64,000 bases of DNA from Lachnoclostridium sp. An76 (GCF_002161355.1 NZ_NFHL01000001.1:744001-808000); one strand, 5' to 3'. Counted from the first letter of the stretch, positions 17,330 to 26,010 are shown. Notes: generated from the letters alone by a model not told the origin. Numbers and translations are program-made.

Positions 17330-18232
17330 ATGGCTGGAAAGATACAAAAACCGGCTGCTGTATGCGCGCTCGCCCTTCTGTGCTGTGCACTGTGGGGGAG
17401 CGCGTTTCCCTGTATCAAACTGGGATACGCGTGGATGGATATCGAGGGAACAGGAAGTCAGATCTTATTTGCAGGATACCGGTTCTTTTTGTCCGGCATC
17501 CTTACCTTTGTGATCGGATGCGCTGTGGAGCGCAGATTCCTGACCATAAAGCGGTCTTCCGTATGGCACGTATTCCGTCAGGGGCTCCTGCAGACAACCG
17601 TGCAGTACGTATGCTTCTATATCGGGCTCGCCTACGCCACCGGCGCCAAGAGCTCGATCATCAATGCCTCTCAGGGATTCGTCGCGATCATCGCCTCACA
17701 TTTCATGCTGAAATCTGAGAAGATGACATGGAAGAAAACAGTCGGATGCATTCTCGGGCTTGCGGGAGTGGTCGCTGTCAACCTGTCCCCCGGCGCATGG
17801 GGAAGCGGTTTCTCGCTGAAGGGAGAAGGGATGATCCTCATATGCACGGTCGTATATGGGATCAGCATGGTACTGCTCAAGATGATCTCAGACGAGGAAA
17901 GCCCCATGGCCATCACTGCTTATCAGACCCTGATGGGCGGCGATCTCCTGGTCATCATCGGATTCGCAATGGGCGGGCATGTGGGAGGCTTCACTGCAAA
18001 AAGTGTGGCTCTCCTGATCTATATGGCACTTTTATCGACCGCCGCTTTCAGCATCTGGACCATCCTGATGAAATATAACCCGGTCGGAAAAGTCGCAGTC
18101 TTTACATTCACCATCCCTATTTTCGGGGTGGCCCTGTCCGGGCTTCTCCTCGGGGAACAGGTACTGGAATTGAAAAATCTGATTGCTCTTGTACTTGTTA
18201 GCACAGGTATCATAATCGTAAACAGAAAATAA
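17330..18232 (+). CDS. DMT-superfamily (EamA) transporter
   Basis: A 300-residue protein with ten predicted membrane helices in two EamA repeats (WGSAFPCIKLGYAW near the start of the first; GMILICTVVYGISMVLLKMI at the second). Such proteins export amino acids or other metabolites; the substrate is unknown. It follows the cyclophilin gene by 30 bases with AAAAAGGAG before the ATG. The stop codon lies at the edge of a REP-like hairpin. Confidence 0.88.
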   Translation: MAGKIQKPAAVCALALLCCALWGSAFPCIKLGYAWMDIEGTGSQILFAGYRFFLSGILTFVIGCAVERRFLTIKRSSVWHVFRQGLLQTTVQYVCFYIGLAYATGAKSSIINASQGFVAIIASHFMLKSEKMTWKKTVGCILGLAGVVAVNLSPGAWGSGFSLKGEGMILICTVVYGISMVLLKMISDEESPMAITAYQTLMGGDLLVIIGFAMGGHVGGFTAKSVALLIYMALLSTAAFSIWTILMKYNPVGKVAVFTFTIPIFGVALSGLLLGEQVLELKNLIALVLVSTGIIIVNRK

Positions 18233-18286
18233 AAAGTGCAAGGGGTCAGACCCCATTGAAGAGGGGTCTGACCCCTTGCACTTTTT
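18231..18286 (+). repeat. REP-like hairpin with GGGGTCAGACCCC core, copy 2
   Basis: Two perfectly complementary 24-base arms around an 8-base loop. Each arm ends in the palindrome GGGGTCAGACCCC and begins AAAAAGTGCAA. The core equals copy 1 (12495) while the outer arm differs on both sides together, so pairing is kept. It fills the space between two convergent genes, touches both stop codons and can end transcription both ways. Confidence 0.88.
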
Positions 18287-18788
18287 ATGATACCTTATAT
18301 TCCATGATAAAATCATCCATAATGAACCCGCCGCCGATATCCGCTTCCTGTGTATCGATCGTCTCAAACCCCAGATGCCGGTATACGCCGAGCGAATTGT
18401 CATTATGCTTATTGCAGGTGAGCCAGACCGCGGAATAGCCGCGTTCCCGGCAGAGATCCTTTAAGAAACCGAATGTCTCTGTGGCCAGATGCCGCCCCCT
18501 GCTTTCTTTTTTTATGTAGAGCTTGCTCAGGAAAAGCCGGTTATCCTCTCCCGGATGGATGCCGGTATATCCGCAGAATTCTCCGTCATGGAGGATCTGG
18601 TAATACTCATACCCCTCTGAGATCTGCTCTTTCAGGGCCGGGTAGGACTGAAATTTCTCTACCATATATTCCACCTGCTCCTTCCCGATAATGGGAGTAA
18701 AATGTTCGTTCCAGATCTCATTCGCGAGATCCGCGATCTCCCGGATCTGTTCATCAGTTTCTGCTTTTCTTGCTTCAAATTGCTCCAT
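18285..18788 (-). CDS. GNAT-family N-acetyltransferase
   Basis: A 167-residue acetyl-CoA-dependent transferase. LFLSKLYIKKESRGRHLATE is the acetyl-CoA-binding motif A, followed by FLKDLCRERGYSAVWLTCNKHNDNSLGVYRHLGFE (motif B region). The acceptor is unknown. The start at 18788 (MEQFEARKAETDE) has CAGGAGG eight bases upstream; a second ATG at 18794 is too close to that site. It is the last of three minus-strand genes with a DUF3267 protein and an SMR transporter. Confidence 0.88.
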   Translation of the reverse strand: MEQFEARKAETDEQIREIADLANEIWNEHFTPIIGKEQVEYMVEKFQSYPALKEQISEGYEYYQILHDGEFCGYTGIHPGEDNRLFLSKLYIKKESRGRHLATETFGFLKDLCRERGYSAVWLTCNKHNDNSLGVYRHLGFETIDTQEADIGGGFIMDDFIMEYKVS

Positions 18789-18811
18789 AGTCATAACCTC
18801 CTGATTATTTT

Positions 18812-19468
18812 TTATCTGCTGCCCTGTCCTATATCTGCTTCCTGCACCGGCGCATAAACAGTCATATCGGTTCCGCTGTCCCGTATCAGGATATCTCTCC
18901 GCATCCCGGAAAACTTCCATACTACGTACAGATCCCCTGCTGCTCCCGAAAGATTTATAAGCTGGATAAAATAAACAGCCCAGAACCAACTTTCAGGAAC
19001 AAAAATGAGGAATACGGTCAGAACTATCCCCCATATCACTATGGGCGCAAGGGCGATCACAAGATACTGCCTTTTATTAAAATAAGCCTCGCTTCCTGCA
19101 TAGGCATACAGACCTGTAAAACCATACTGTGCTTTCCGTCCACTGTAATGTTTAATAAATATCCCATGAACAGATTCATGGAGAAAAACATACAGGATCA
19201 CTCCGGCGCACGCTGCGGCAAGCCGTACAAAATACAGGAGCATCCCATCAGACATACTGTAAAATGTATGGATCGGGACAAATTGATGTCCGATCACGCC
19301 TCCTGCGAGAAAAATAACAAGAGCCAGTATATTGACAAGGACCGCAAGACTCCCGTCCTTCTGAAGATCGACCCTGCATAGCTCCTCATAGCTGTCGGGC
19401 AGGTCAAAACACACGGATGGCGCTTTCAACTTCTTCTTATCCATATTCTTATCCATATTCTTATCCAT
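18812..19468 (-). CDS. DUF3267-type membrane metalloprotease-like protein
   Basis: A 218-residue protein with about five membrane helices. FLHESVHGIFIKHYSGRKA carries an HExxH-type zinc motif in a membrane context, and LAPIVIWG later is typical of DUF3267 proteins, which resemble M50 proteases. Activity is unproven. The start at 19468 has GGGAG six bases upstream. The first codons are a 12-base tandem repeat (ATGGATAAGAAT about 2.8 times), which offers three in-frame ATGs. Confidence 0.75.
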   Translation of the reverse strand: MDKNMDKNMDKKKLKAPSVCFDLPDSYEELCRVDLQKDGSLAVLVNILALVIFLAGGVIGHQFVPIHTFYSMSDGMLLYFVRLAAACAGVILYVFLHESVHGIFIKHYSGRKAQYGFTGLYAYAGSEAYFNKRQYLVIALAPIVIWGIVLTVFLIFVPESWFWAVYFIQLINLSGAAGDLYVVWKFSGMRRDILIRDSGTDMTVYAPVQEADIGQGSR

Positions 19469-19537
19469 AACACGCTCCCTCTCCACTCCCGGTATCTGGC
19501 TTTTCCGGATCAGCTTCCTGCAACAAGGTGTGTTTTC

Positions 19538-19864
19538 TTAATGGCCGGAAGTCCCGTAAAGATTTAATATAACGCATCCCACTACGATCATCACCACTGC
19601 GATCACTCCGACAGTGTTCAGCTTCTGCCCGAATACGACAGCTGCGATGACCGTCGTGGCAACGATCCCACCTGCGCACCAGGTAGCATAAGCCACCCCC
19701 AGGTCGATCTTAAGCAGGGCTTTTGAAAACGAATAAAAACAAAGGATGTAAAAGACAACACACCCCGCTGCCGGAATAAGTTTTGAAAATCCTTCCGATG
19801 CCTTCAGCAGAGTCGTCGCGATGATCTCGAATACGATCGCCATCCCCAGTAATACATATTGCAT
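19538..19864 (-). CDS. Small multidrug resistance (SMR) family transporter
   Basis: A 108-residue, four-helix proton antiporter. The conserved Glu is in VFEIIATTLLKASEGF near residue 13; YATWCAGGIVATTVIAAVVFG and the final helix are typical of EmrE/SugE proteins. It may act as a homodimer or export guanidinium-type compounds. AGGAGGAC lies before the ATG at 19864; a longer upstream reading frame has no ribosome site. Confidence 0.9.
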   Translation of the reverse strand: MQYVLLGMAIVFEIIATTLLKASEGFSKLIPAAGCVVFYILCFYSFSKALLKIDLGVAYATWCAGGIVATTVIAAVVFGQKLNTVGVIAVVMIVVGCVILNLYGTSGH

Positions 19865-19978
19865 GCCCTGTCCTCCTGATCTTCTCCCGTGTCCCGCCTG
19901 TTCCGAAACGATTAAAAAAAACACTGCCAATTATACTCTGTTTTACTGATTTCATCAATCCAAAATCTCGCTCTGTTG

Positions 19979-20005
19979 TTAGCACTCACTTTAAAAGAGT
20001 GCTGA
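19979..20005 (+). promoter_or_regulatory. CIRCE operator (HrcA site) of htpG
   Basis: TTAGCACTC, nine bases (ACTTTAAAA), GAGTGCTGA. This matches the CIRCE consensus at 17 of 18 arm positions with the correct spacer. It lies just upstream of the htpG -35 box, so HrcA should repress htpG. Confidence 0.92.
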
Positions 20006-20012
20006 TTTTCTA

Positions 20013-20041
20013 TTGACTTTTAATTTTTGCTGTACTAGAAT
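20013..20041 (+). promoter_or_regulatory. Promoter of htpG
   Basis: TTGACT, 17 bases, TAGAAT, starting eight bases after the CIRCE element. Confidence 0.8.
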
Positions 20042-20118
20042 GTCATTTAGATAAAAATCCACCCCTGCGGCCACCCGTATCCCGGCCTGCGGGGCAAATC
20101 TGAAAAGGAGTGTTCAAT

Positions 20119-22266
20119 ATGGCAGTTAAAAAAGGAAACTTATCTATTGACAGTGAGAATATATTTCCGATCATAAAAAAATGGGTATATTCAGACCATG
20201 ATATCTTTGTGCGCGAGATGGTATCCAACGGATGCGACGCGATCACAAAATTAAAAAAGCTGGACATGATGGGAGAATATGAACTTCCCGAAGGCTATAA
20301 GCCGAAGATCGAAGTGATCGTCAGCCCGGAAGATAAGACCATGAAATTCATCGACAATGGCCTCGGCATGACAGCAGACGAAGTAGAGGAATATATCACA
20401 CAGATCGCATTTTCGGGTGCGACCCAGTTCCTCGAAAAATATAAAGACAAGACCACAGAGGATGATATGATCGGACATTTCGGTCTCGGATTTTATTCCG
20501 CATTTATGGTCGCAGATGAGGTACAGATCGACACTCTTTCCTATAAAGAAGGCGCGGTCCCGGTACACTGGGCAAGCCAGGGCGGTACAGAGTATGAGAT
20601 GCAGGACGGCAGCAAGACGACCGTGGGGACTGAGATCACTCTGTTCCTGAATGAAGACAGCCTTGCCTTTGCAAATGAATACCGCGCAAGGGAAGTCCTG
20701 GAGAAATACTGCTCCTTCATGCCGGTAGAGATTTTCCTGTCCAAGGCAAATGCTGAGCCGGAATATGAGACGATCAACGAGGAAGACCTGCTCGATACGG
20801 ATACAGTGATCGAGCACATCGAGGAAGCGCCCGCCGCTGACGACAGCTCCGCCGGGAGCTCATCTTCCGATAACAGCGGGGAGAAATCCGAAAAGGCTGA
20901 GCCAAAGAAAAAAGTAAAGATCGTAAAGCGTCCGGTGCCCATCAATGATATCCATCCGCTGTGGGGCAAGAATCCGAGCGAATGTACAAAAGAAGAATAT
21001 ATCGACTTCTACCGCAAGGTATTCATGGACTACAAAGAGCCTCTGTTCTGGATCCACCTGAATATGGATTATCCGTTCAACTTAAAGGGAATCCTCTATT
21101 TCCCGAAGATCAACACAGAGTATGAGTCCATTGAAGGAACGATCAAACTGTATAATAACCAGGTGTTTATCGCAGATAACATCAAAGAAGTGATCCCGGA
21201 GTTCCTTATGGTATTAAAGGGAGTCATCGACTGCCCGGACCTGCCGCTCAACGTCTCCAGGAGCGCTCTCCAGAACGACGGATTTGTCAATAAAGTGGCG
21301 GATTACATCTCCAAAAAGGTTGCGGACAAGCTGACAGGGATGTTCAAAACAGACCGCGAGAATTATGAAAAATACTGGGACGACATCAGCCCATTCATCA
21401 AATTCGGCTGCCTGAAGGATGAGAAGTTCGGAGAAAAGATGAAAGATTCCATGATCTACAAGAATCTGGACCACAAATATCTGACCCTGGACGACATCAT
21501 TAAAGAAAGCAAAGGTGAAACTGAGGCTGACGGCGAAACCGCAGAAGGTGCATCTGACGGCGAAAAGACAGACAGCACCGCACCGCAGACAGGATCCGGC
21601 AGCGGAGACGCCCAGACAGATGACAAGACTTCTGACGCCAGCGAAAAAGAGGAAGAAAAGACCAGCATCTATTATGTAACAGACGAGGTACAGCAGAGCC
21701 AGTACATCAATATGTTCAAGTCACAGGGACAGGATGCGATCATCCTGACACACAACATTGACTCCGCATTTGTGACCTATCTGGAGCAGAAGCATCCTGA
21801 CATCCAGTTCCTGCGCATCGATGCGGACGTCCATGAGTCTCTGAAAGACGAAGTGGCAGAGGATGAGAAGGAATCCTTCCAGAAGACGGCCGACAGCCTT
21901 GTGGAAATCTTCCGCAAAGAACTGGGCAACGATAAGCTTAACGTAAAAGTTGAAAAACTCAAAGATGATAAAGTCGCTTCCATGGCAGTCCTGTCCGAAC
22001 AGGAACGCCGTATGGCGGAAATGATGAAGATGTACGGCATGGGCGGCATGGATCCATCCATGTTCGGAAGCCAGGCAACACTGGTCCTGAACGCAAACCA
22101 CCCGCTTGTACAGTTCCTCGTCGAGCACAAACGCAGCAAAAATGTCCCGATCATCTGCAAGCAGCTCTACGACCTGGCAATGCTGGCGCATAAGCCGCTG
22201 AGCCCGGAAGAAATGACCGCCTTTGTACAGAGAAGCAACGAGATCATGATGCTCCTTACAAAATAA
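20119..22266 (+). CDS. htpG: Hsp90-family chaperone HtpG with acidic linkers
   Basis: A 715-residue ATP-dependent chaperone. The N-domain shows EMVSNGCDAITKLKKL (catalytic Glu), DNGLGMT and GHFGLGFYSAFMVADEV; NVSRSALQND marks the middle domain. Two charged low-complexity insertions stand out: residues 233-268 (rich in Ser, Asp, Glu, Lys) at the N/M boundary, like the eukaryotic Hsp90 linker, and residues 462-514 inside the middle domain. Both are absent or short in E. coli HtpG. The start has AAAAGGAG before ATG at 20119. Expression should follow HrcA through CIRCE. Confidence 0.96.
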   Translation: MAVKKGNLSIDSENIFPIIKKWVYSDHDIFVREMVSNGCDAITKLKKLDMMGEYELPEGYKPKIEVIVSPEDKTMKFIDNGLGMTADEVEEYITQIAFSGATQFLEKYKDKTTEDDMIGHFGLGFYSAFMVADEVQIDTLSYKEGAVPVHWASQGGTEYEMQDGSKTTVGTEITLFLNEDSLAFANEYRAREVLEKYCSFMPVEIFLSKANAEPEYETINEEDLLDTDTVIEHIEEAPAADDSSAGSSSSDNSGEKSEKAEPKKKVKIVKRPVPINDIHPLWGKNPSECTKEEYIDFYRKVFMDYKEPLFWIHLNMDYPFNLKGILYFPKINTEYESIEGTIKLYNNQVFIADNIKEVIPEFLMVLKGVIDCPDLPLNVSRSALQNDGFVNKVADYISKKVADKLTGMFKTDRENYEKYWDDISPFIKFGCLKDEKFGEKMKDSMIYKNLDHKYLTLDDIIKESKGETEADGETAEGASDGEKTDSTAPQTGSGSGDAQTDDKTSDASEKEEEKTSIYYVTDEVQQSQYINMFKSQGQDAIILTHNIDSAFVTYLEQKHPDIQFLRIDADVHESLKDEVAEDEKESFQKTADSLVEIFRKELGNDKLNVKVEKLKDDKVASMAVLSEQERRMAEMMKMYGMGGMDPSMFGSQATLVLNANHPLVQFLVEHKRSKNVPIICKQLYDLAMLAHKPLSPEEMTAFVQRSNEIMMLLTK

Positions 22267-22617
22267 AAATCTGTATTTGTGGGGGAGCCGGCCGATGGCT
22301 GAACGTCCGAAAACCGTTGATTTGTTGCAGAAGGTTTTCGCGGCGGGCGGGGATATGGCTCGGGTTCCGGTTCCGTAATCCGGGAAAGACGTAAAAGGGA
22401 GAAAGCATGGCTAAAAGCAATTGTCCGGCGGAAGATTCGGCTCCGCCTCAGGCATCCGCCGGACAATTAACGCCACGCTTTCTCCCTTTAAGTCTTTCCA
22501 TCAGATTACTCCAAGTCACCGTCGCCATATCCCCGCCCGCCGCGAAAGGTGCATCAAAGGAGCGGTTTTCTGCGCGCATCCGCTCGGAAGGTCCCCGCAG
22601 GCAAATGCAGGATTTCG
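22267..22617 (-). repeat. Palindromic element B (reverse orientation)
   Basis: Starts one base after the htpG stop with AAATCTGTATTTGTGGGGG; the right end is a variant (CCCCGCAGGCAAATGCAGG) shared with element A. The reverse complement aligns with element E along its whole apical part: AGACTTAAA, the GTT loop, TGCCTGA/GAATCT and TTTTACGTCT are the same, while the paired helices between them differ in sequence but remain complementary. Annotated minus because the apical motif reads that way. Confidence 0.88.
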
Positions 22618-22865
22618 AAACGGGGACGAGATGGGAGCTTCAACGACGAAACAGAAATTTATCCAGAACGTAAGGTGCCGCGGACTTCCGGGAGGGGATT
22701 AGCCGTTCGATTTGGCCCAGCAAGCTGTGCCTCTCTGACTATAGAATTCTGCCAGCTGGGGGAAGGTTATCTTTTGGCTGGAAAATCCTCTTCGTTGTAA
22801 GTTTCTCCTGACCAGAGTAGTTTTATCTTTTGCCGGGAAAGTTCCCTTCTCGCTACGTTTTTAAA
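22618..22865. other. Unassigned spacer between elements B and C
   Basis: About 250 bases with no convincing reading frame or ribosome site. A few inverted segments (CCAGC/GCTGG around 22754-22785) and scraps resembling element interiors suggest a decayed or rearranged element copy, but I cannot align it confidently. Confidence 0.4.
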
Positions 22866-23224
22866 CGCTACATTTGTCGGGGAACCTTCCATCTTGAACA
22901 AAACCAGAAAACAGCGAAGCGCCTTTTTCGAAAACCTTTCAGCGCGGGTGTGTGGGTGTCTGAGGTGACTGCGGAGAGGCTTGAAAAAACTTAAAATCCG
23001 GGACTATGCGTTGAGATCAGCAGGGGGCTTGTCTGAGGCAACGCCGAGTTGCTCCCTGCTGATCTCTGCTTTTAGCATAGTCCCGGATTTCTTAGTTTTT
23101 GCTGCCCCGGAGCCCCGGAGCCGAAGCCACCCACACACCCGTGCTGAATACGTCTTCGACACATCCGCTTCACTGCTTTCGGACGTTTTACTCTGACAGT
23201 GGCTCCCCCGCAAATCCAGATTTA
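22866..23224 (+). repeat. Palindromic element C
   Basis: The left end is degraded (GCTACATTTGTCGGGGAACC); the right end GGCTCCCCCGCAAATCCAG is close to consensus and supplies the TAA stop of the molybdenum-subunit gene. The apical hairpin AAATCCGGGACTATGC (22994-23009) pairs exactly with 23075-23090. Flanking blocks match element D closely. Confidence 0.88.
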
Positions 23225-25519
23225 TCTCTGCATTCCCCGATATATTTTCTCCGCCGTCATGGGCAATTCTCTTATGATCACTCCCACTGCGTTCTGGATC
23301 GCGTTTGATATTGCCGGCGACGGCGTATTGATCACGATCTCGCCGATGGATTTTGCTCCGAACGGACCTGTGGGCTCGTAGCTACTCTCAAACTCCACCC
23401 GGATATTTCCCACGTCGAGCCTGCTGGGGATCTTATACTGCATAAAGGAATTGCTGTAATTCTTTCCTTTTGAGTTGTATACGATATCTTCATAAAGCGC
23501 CATCCCGATCCCCTGGGCGATCCCGCCCTCGGTCTGCACGCGGGCCAGATTCGGATTCACGACAGTGCCGCAGTCTACGACCGCCGCGTAATCGATCATC
23601 TCTACCACTCCTGTTTCCTTATCGATCTCCACTTCCGCAATACCTGCCATAAAAGGCGGCGGGGATGTGGGCGAGGAGAAGGCTTCATTCGCGGACAGGG
23701 GCTGATTGCTGCTGCACATGACACGGTTTCCGATCTCTTTTCTGGAGATGGACTCCCCGGTCTTTAGATCCGTCACTTTCTGCCCGTCAAACTCAACATC
23801 AGCAGGAGAACATCCGAGATATTCCGCGCCCCGCTCACAGATCTTCCTGCTGAGCGTCTCGCATGTCTTCACGACTGCCATTCCCGTCACATAAGTCGTA
23901 CTGGACGCGTAGGATCCGCAGTCATACGGGGATGTATCCGTATCCACCCCGGACACGATGATGTCTTCCAGATCACAGTCCAGGCATTCCGCCGCCATCT
24001 GCGAGAGGATGGTATCGCAGCCGGTTCCCATGTCCGTCGCTCCGATCATCAGGCTGTAAAAGCCGTCGTCATTTACTTTGATCGCAACAGAGCCTGTGTC
24101 CACGCCGGAGATGCCTGAGCCCTGCATTGCCATGGCAACGCCGACTCCACGGACTTTGCCGTTGCCCATATCCCGGCACGGGTATTTCTCATCCCATCCG
24201 ATCATCTCTTTCGCACGCTCCAGGCAGCGGTCCAGGGCACAGCTCTGGGCGGTCTCCCCGTAATATGCCGGCATGACCTGTCCTTCCCGGACCATATTTT
24301 TCTCACGCAGCACCGTGGGATCCATCCCCAGCACCTGGGCCAGTTCATTGACCGCGGATTCCACGGCAAAGATCCCCTGCGTCGCTCCATAGCCGCGGTA
24401 TGCCCCTGCGGACATCACATTTGTGTACACGACGTCATAGGTGAACCGGAATGCTTCCGCCTTGCCGTAGAGTGGGATGGATTTATGCCCGGAAAGGCCG
24501 ACAGTCGTCGGTCCGTGCTCCCCGAAAGCACCTGTGTTGGAAAGCGTATACAGGTCGATCCCTCTGATATTGCCCTCTTTGTCAGCCCCGAGGCGGACAT
24601 GCATCTCCATCTCGTGGCGCGGAGAGGACGCGATCAGTGATTCTTCTCTTGTATAAATGATCTTCGCCGGTTTCCCAGTCTTCCAGGTCACGATCGCCGG
24701 ATAGACTTCTGATACGGAAGTCTGCTTTGCACCGAAACCTCCCCCGATCCTCGGTTTGACCACACGCACTTTATATTTCGGGATATCAAGGGCATTCGCG
24801 AGGATGCGGCGGACATGGAAAGGCACCTGGGTGGATGACACCACGTTCAGCCTTCCGTAAGTATCCAGATAAGTATAGGTGCGGAAAGTCTCCATCATTG
24901 CCTGCTGGTTTGCCTTTGTATGATATACCCTGTCGATCACATAATCGCAGGAATCCAGTACCGCATCGATATCTCCGCTCCCGCTCACTTCATGGGCGCA
25001 CAGGTTCCGCTTATTGTCAGCGCCCACCGGGCAGAGGCTTTTCCAGTTGTCCTCGGGATGGACAAGGATCGGGTTGTCTTTCGCGGTGCGGAAATCCAGC
25101 ACCGGCTCCAGGACTTCATATTTTACTTTGATCAGTTTCATCGCTTTTTTCACGGCTTCTTCCGACGTCCCGGCAATGATCGCCGCCGCGTCGCCCACGA
25201 AACGCACCCTCTGGTCAAGGATCAGCCTGTCGTAAGGGCTGGGCTCCGGATAGGTCTGCCCTGCCATTGTAAAGCGCTTGTCCGGACAGTCCTTATAGGT
25301 AAGGATACACTCGATCCCGGGAACCGCTTCTGCCCTCGCGGTATTGATCTCCCTGATCAGCGCATGGGCATGAGGGCTCCTGAGCACTTTCACGATCAGG
25401 CAGTCTGAAGGCGCAAGATCGTTTGTATAAACCGCCTTCCCGGTCACAAGGGCATGTGCGTCCACTTTGGACACCGGCCTGTTCACGATACGTAGCTTCC
25501 CTGTCTTCATCTCCGTCAT
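23222..25519 (-). CDS. Xanthine dehydrogenase-family molybdenum-binding subunit
   Basis: A 765-residue large subunit of a molybdenum hydroxylase. GGGFGAKQTSVSEVYPAIV, AYRGYGATQGIFAVESAVNE and GTGCDTILSQMAAE line the cofactor site, and GPFGAKSIGE near the C-terminus carries the catalytic Glu. The substrate may be a purine or another N-heterocycle; motifs alone do not decide. It overlaps the 2Fe-2S gene by four bases (ATGA), the last of three co-transcribed subunit genes. No cofactor-maturation genes are in view. Confidence 0.92.
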   Translation of the reverse strand: MTEMKTGKLRIVNRPVSKVDAHALVTGKAVYTNDLAPSDCLIVKVLRSPHAHALIREINTARAEAVPGIECILTYKDCPDKRFTMAGQTYPEPSPYDRLILDQRVRFVGDAAAIIAGTSEEAVKKAMKLIKVKYEVLEPVLDFRTAKDNPILVHPEDNWKSLCPVGADNKRNLCAHEVSGSGDIDAVLDSCDYVIDRVYHTKANQQAMMETFRTYTYLDTYGRLNVVSSTQVPFHVRRILANALDIPKYKVRVVKPRIGGGFGAKQTSVSEVYPAIVTWKTGKPAKIIYTREESLIASSPRHEMEMHVRLGADKEGNIRGIDLYTLSNTGAFGEHGPTTVGLSGHKSIPLYGKAEAFRFTYDVVYTNVMSAGAYRGYGATQGIFAVESAVNELAQVLGMDPTVLREKNMVREGQVMPAYYGETAQSCALDRCLERAKEMIGWDEKYPCRDMGNGKVRGVGVAMAMQGSGISGVDTGSVAIKVNDDGFYSLMIGATDMGTGCDTILSQMAAECLDCDLEDIIVSGVDTDTSPYDCGSYASSTTYVTGMAVVKTCETLSRKICERGAEYLGCSPADVEFDGQKVTDLKTGESISRKEIGNRVMCSSNQPLSANEAFSSPTSPPPFMAGIAEVEIDKETGVVEMIDYAAVVDCGTVVNPNLARVQTEGGIAQGIGMALYEDIVYNSKGKNYSNSFMQYKIPSRLDVGNIRVEFESSYEPTGPFGAKSIGEIVINTPSPAISNAIQNAVGVIIRELPMTAEKIYRGMQR

Positions 25520-26010
25520 CTCGCTCCAGCCTCCTCTCCCTGTTGACTGTTATTTTCCTCTGCTTTTGCCTGCATGTATTTCTGAATAGCCCGGAGCTGT
25601 CCCATGTACCCGGTGCACCGGCACAGATTTCCCGCCAGGTACTCCTTGATCTGGTCGATCCCCGGATCTTCCAGTTCCCGGAACATTGCCAGCACATTCA
25701 TAATGAAGCCCGGGGAACAGAACCCGCACTGCTCTGCTCCTTCCCCTGCAAGAAATGCGCCGAACTCCGCAGCTTCCTTCTCAACGCCTTCCAATGTTGT
25801 CACCTCATGTCCCTCGACAGACACCGCCAGCACGGAGCAGGACAGACGGGATTTCCCATCGATCCAGACCGTGCACAGCCCGCAGTTCGTCGTCTCGCAC
25901 CCACATTTCACACTCTTGCACCCGAGTCCGCGCAGGACATCCAGAAGGACTGTATCCGCAGCTGCCTCGGCTGTCACCTGTTTCTGATTTAAAACAAACT
26001 GTATCTCCAT
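25516..26010 (-). CDS. Molybdenum hydroxylase 2Fe-2S subunit
   Basis: A 164-residue small subunit with two iron-sulfur clusters. The N-terminal plant-ferredoxin cluster is CKSVKCGCETTNCGLCTVW; the C-terminal helical cluster uses CGFC (GAEQCGFCSPGFIMNVLA) and CRC (GNLCRCTGYMGQ). Electrons pass from the molybdenum site through these to FAD. The ATG directly abuts the stop of the FAD-subunit gene. Confidence 0.95.
   Translation of the reverse strand: MEIQFVLNQKQVTAEAAADTVLLDVLRGLGCKSVKCGCETTNCGLCTVWIDGKSRLSCSVLAVSVEGHEVTTLEGVEKEAAEFGAFLAGEGAEQCGFCSPGFIMNVLAMFRELEDPGIDQIKEYLAGNLCRCTGYMGQLRAIQKYMQAKAEENNSQQGEEAGAR

Noticed and set aside
22267..23224. CRISPR array, suggested by repeated motifs between htpG and the molybdenum operon
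   Set aside because: Motifs are mirror-image halves of palindromic elements, not evenly spaced direct repeats with unique spacers; no cas genes.
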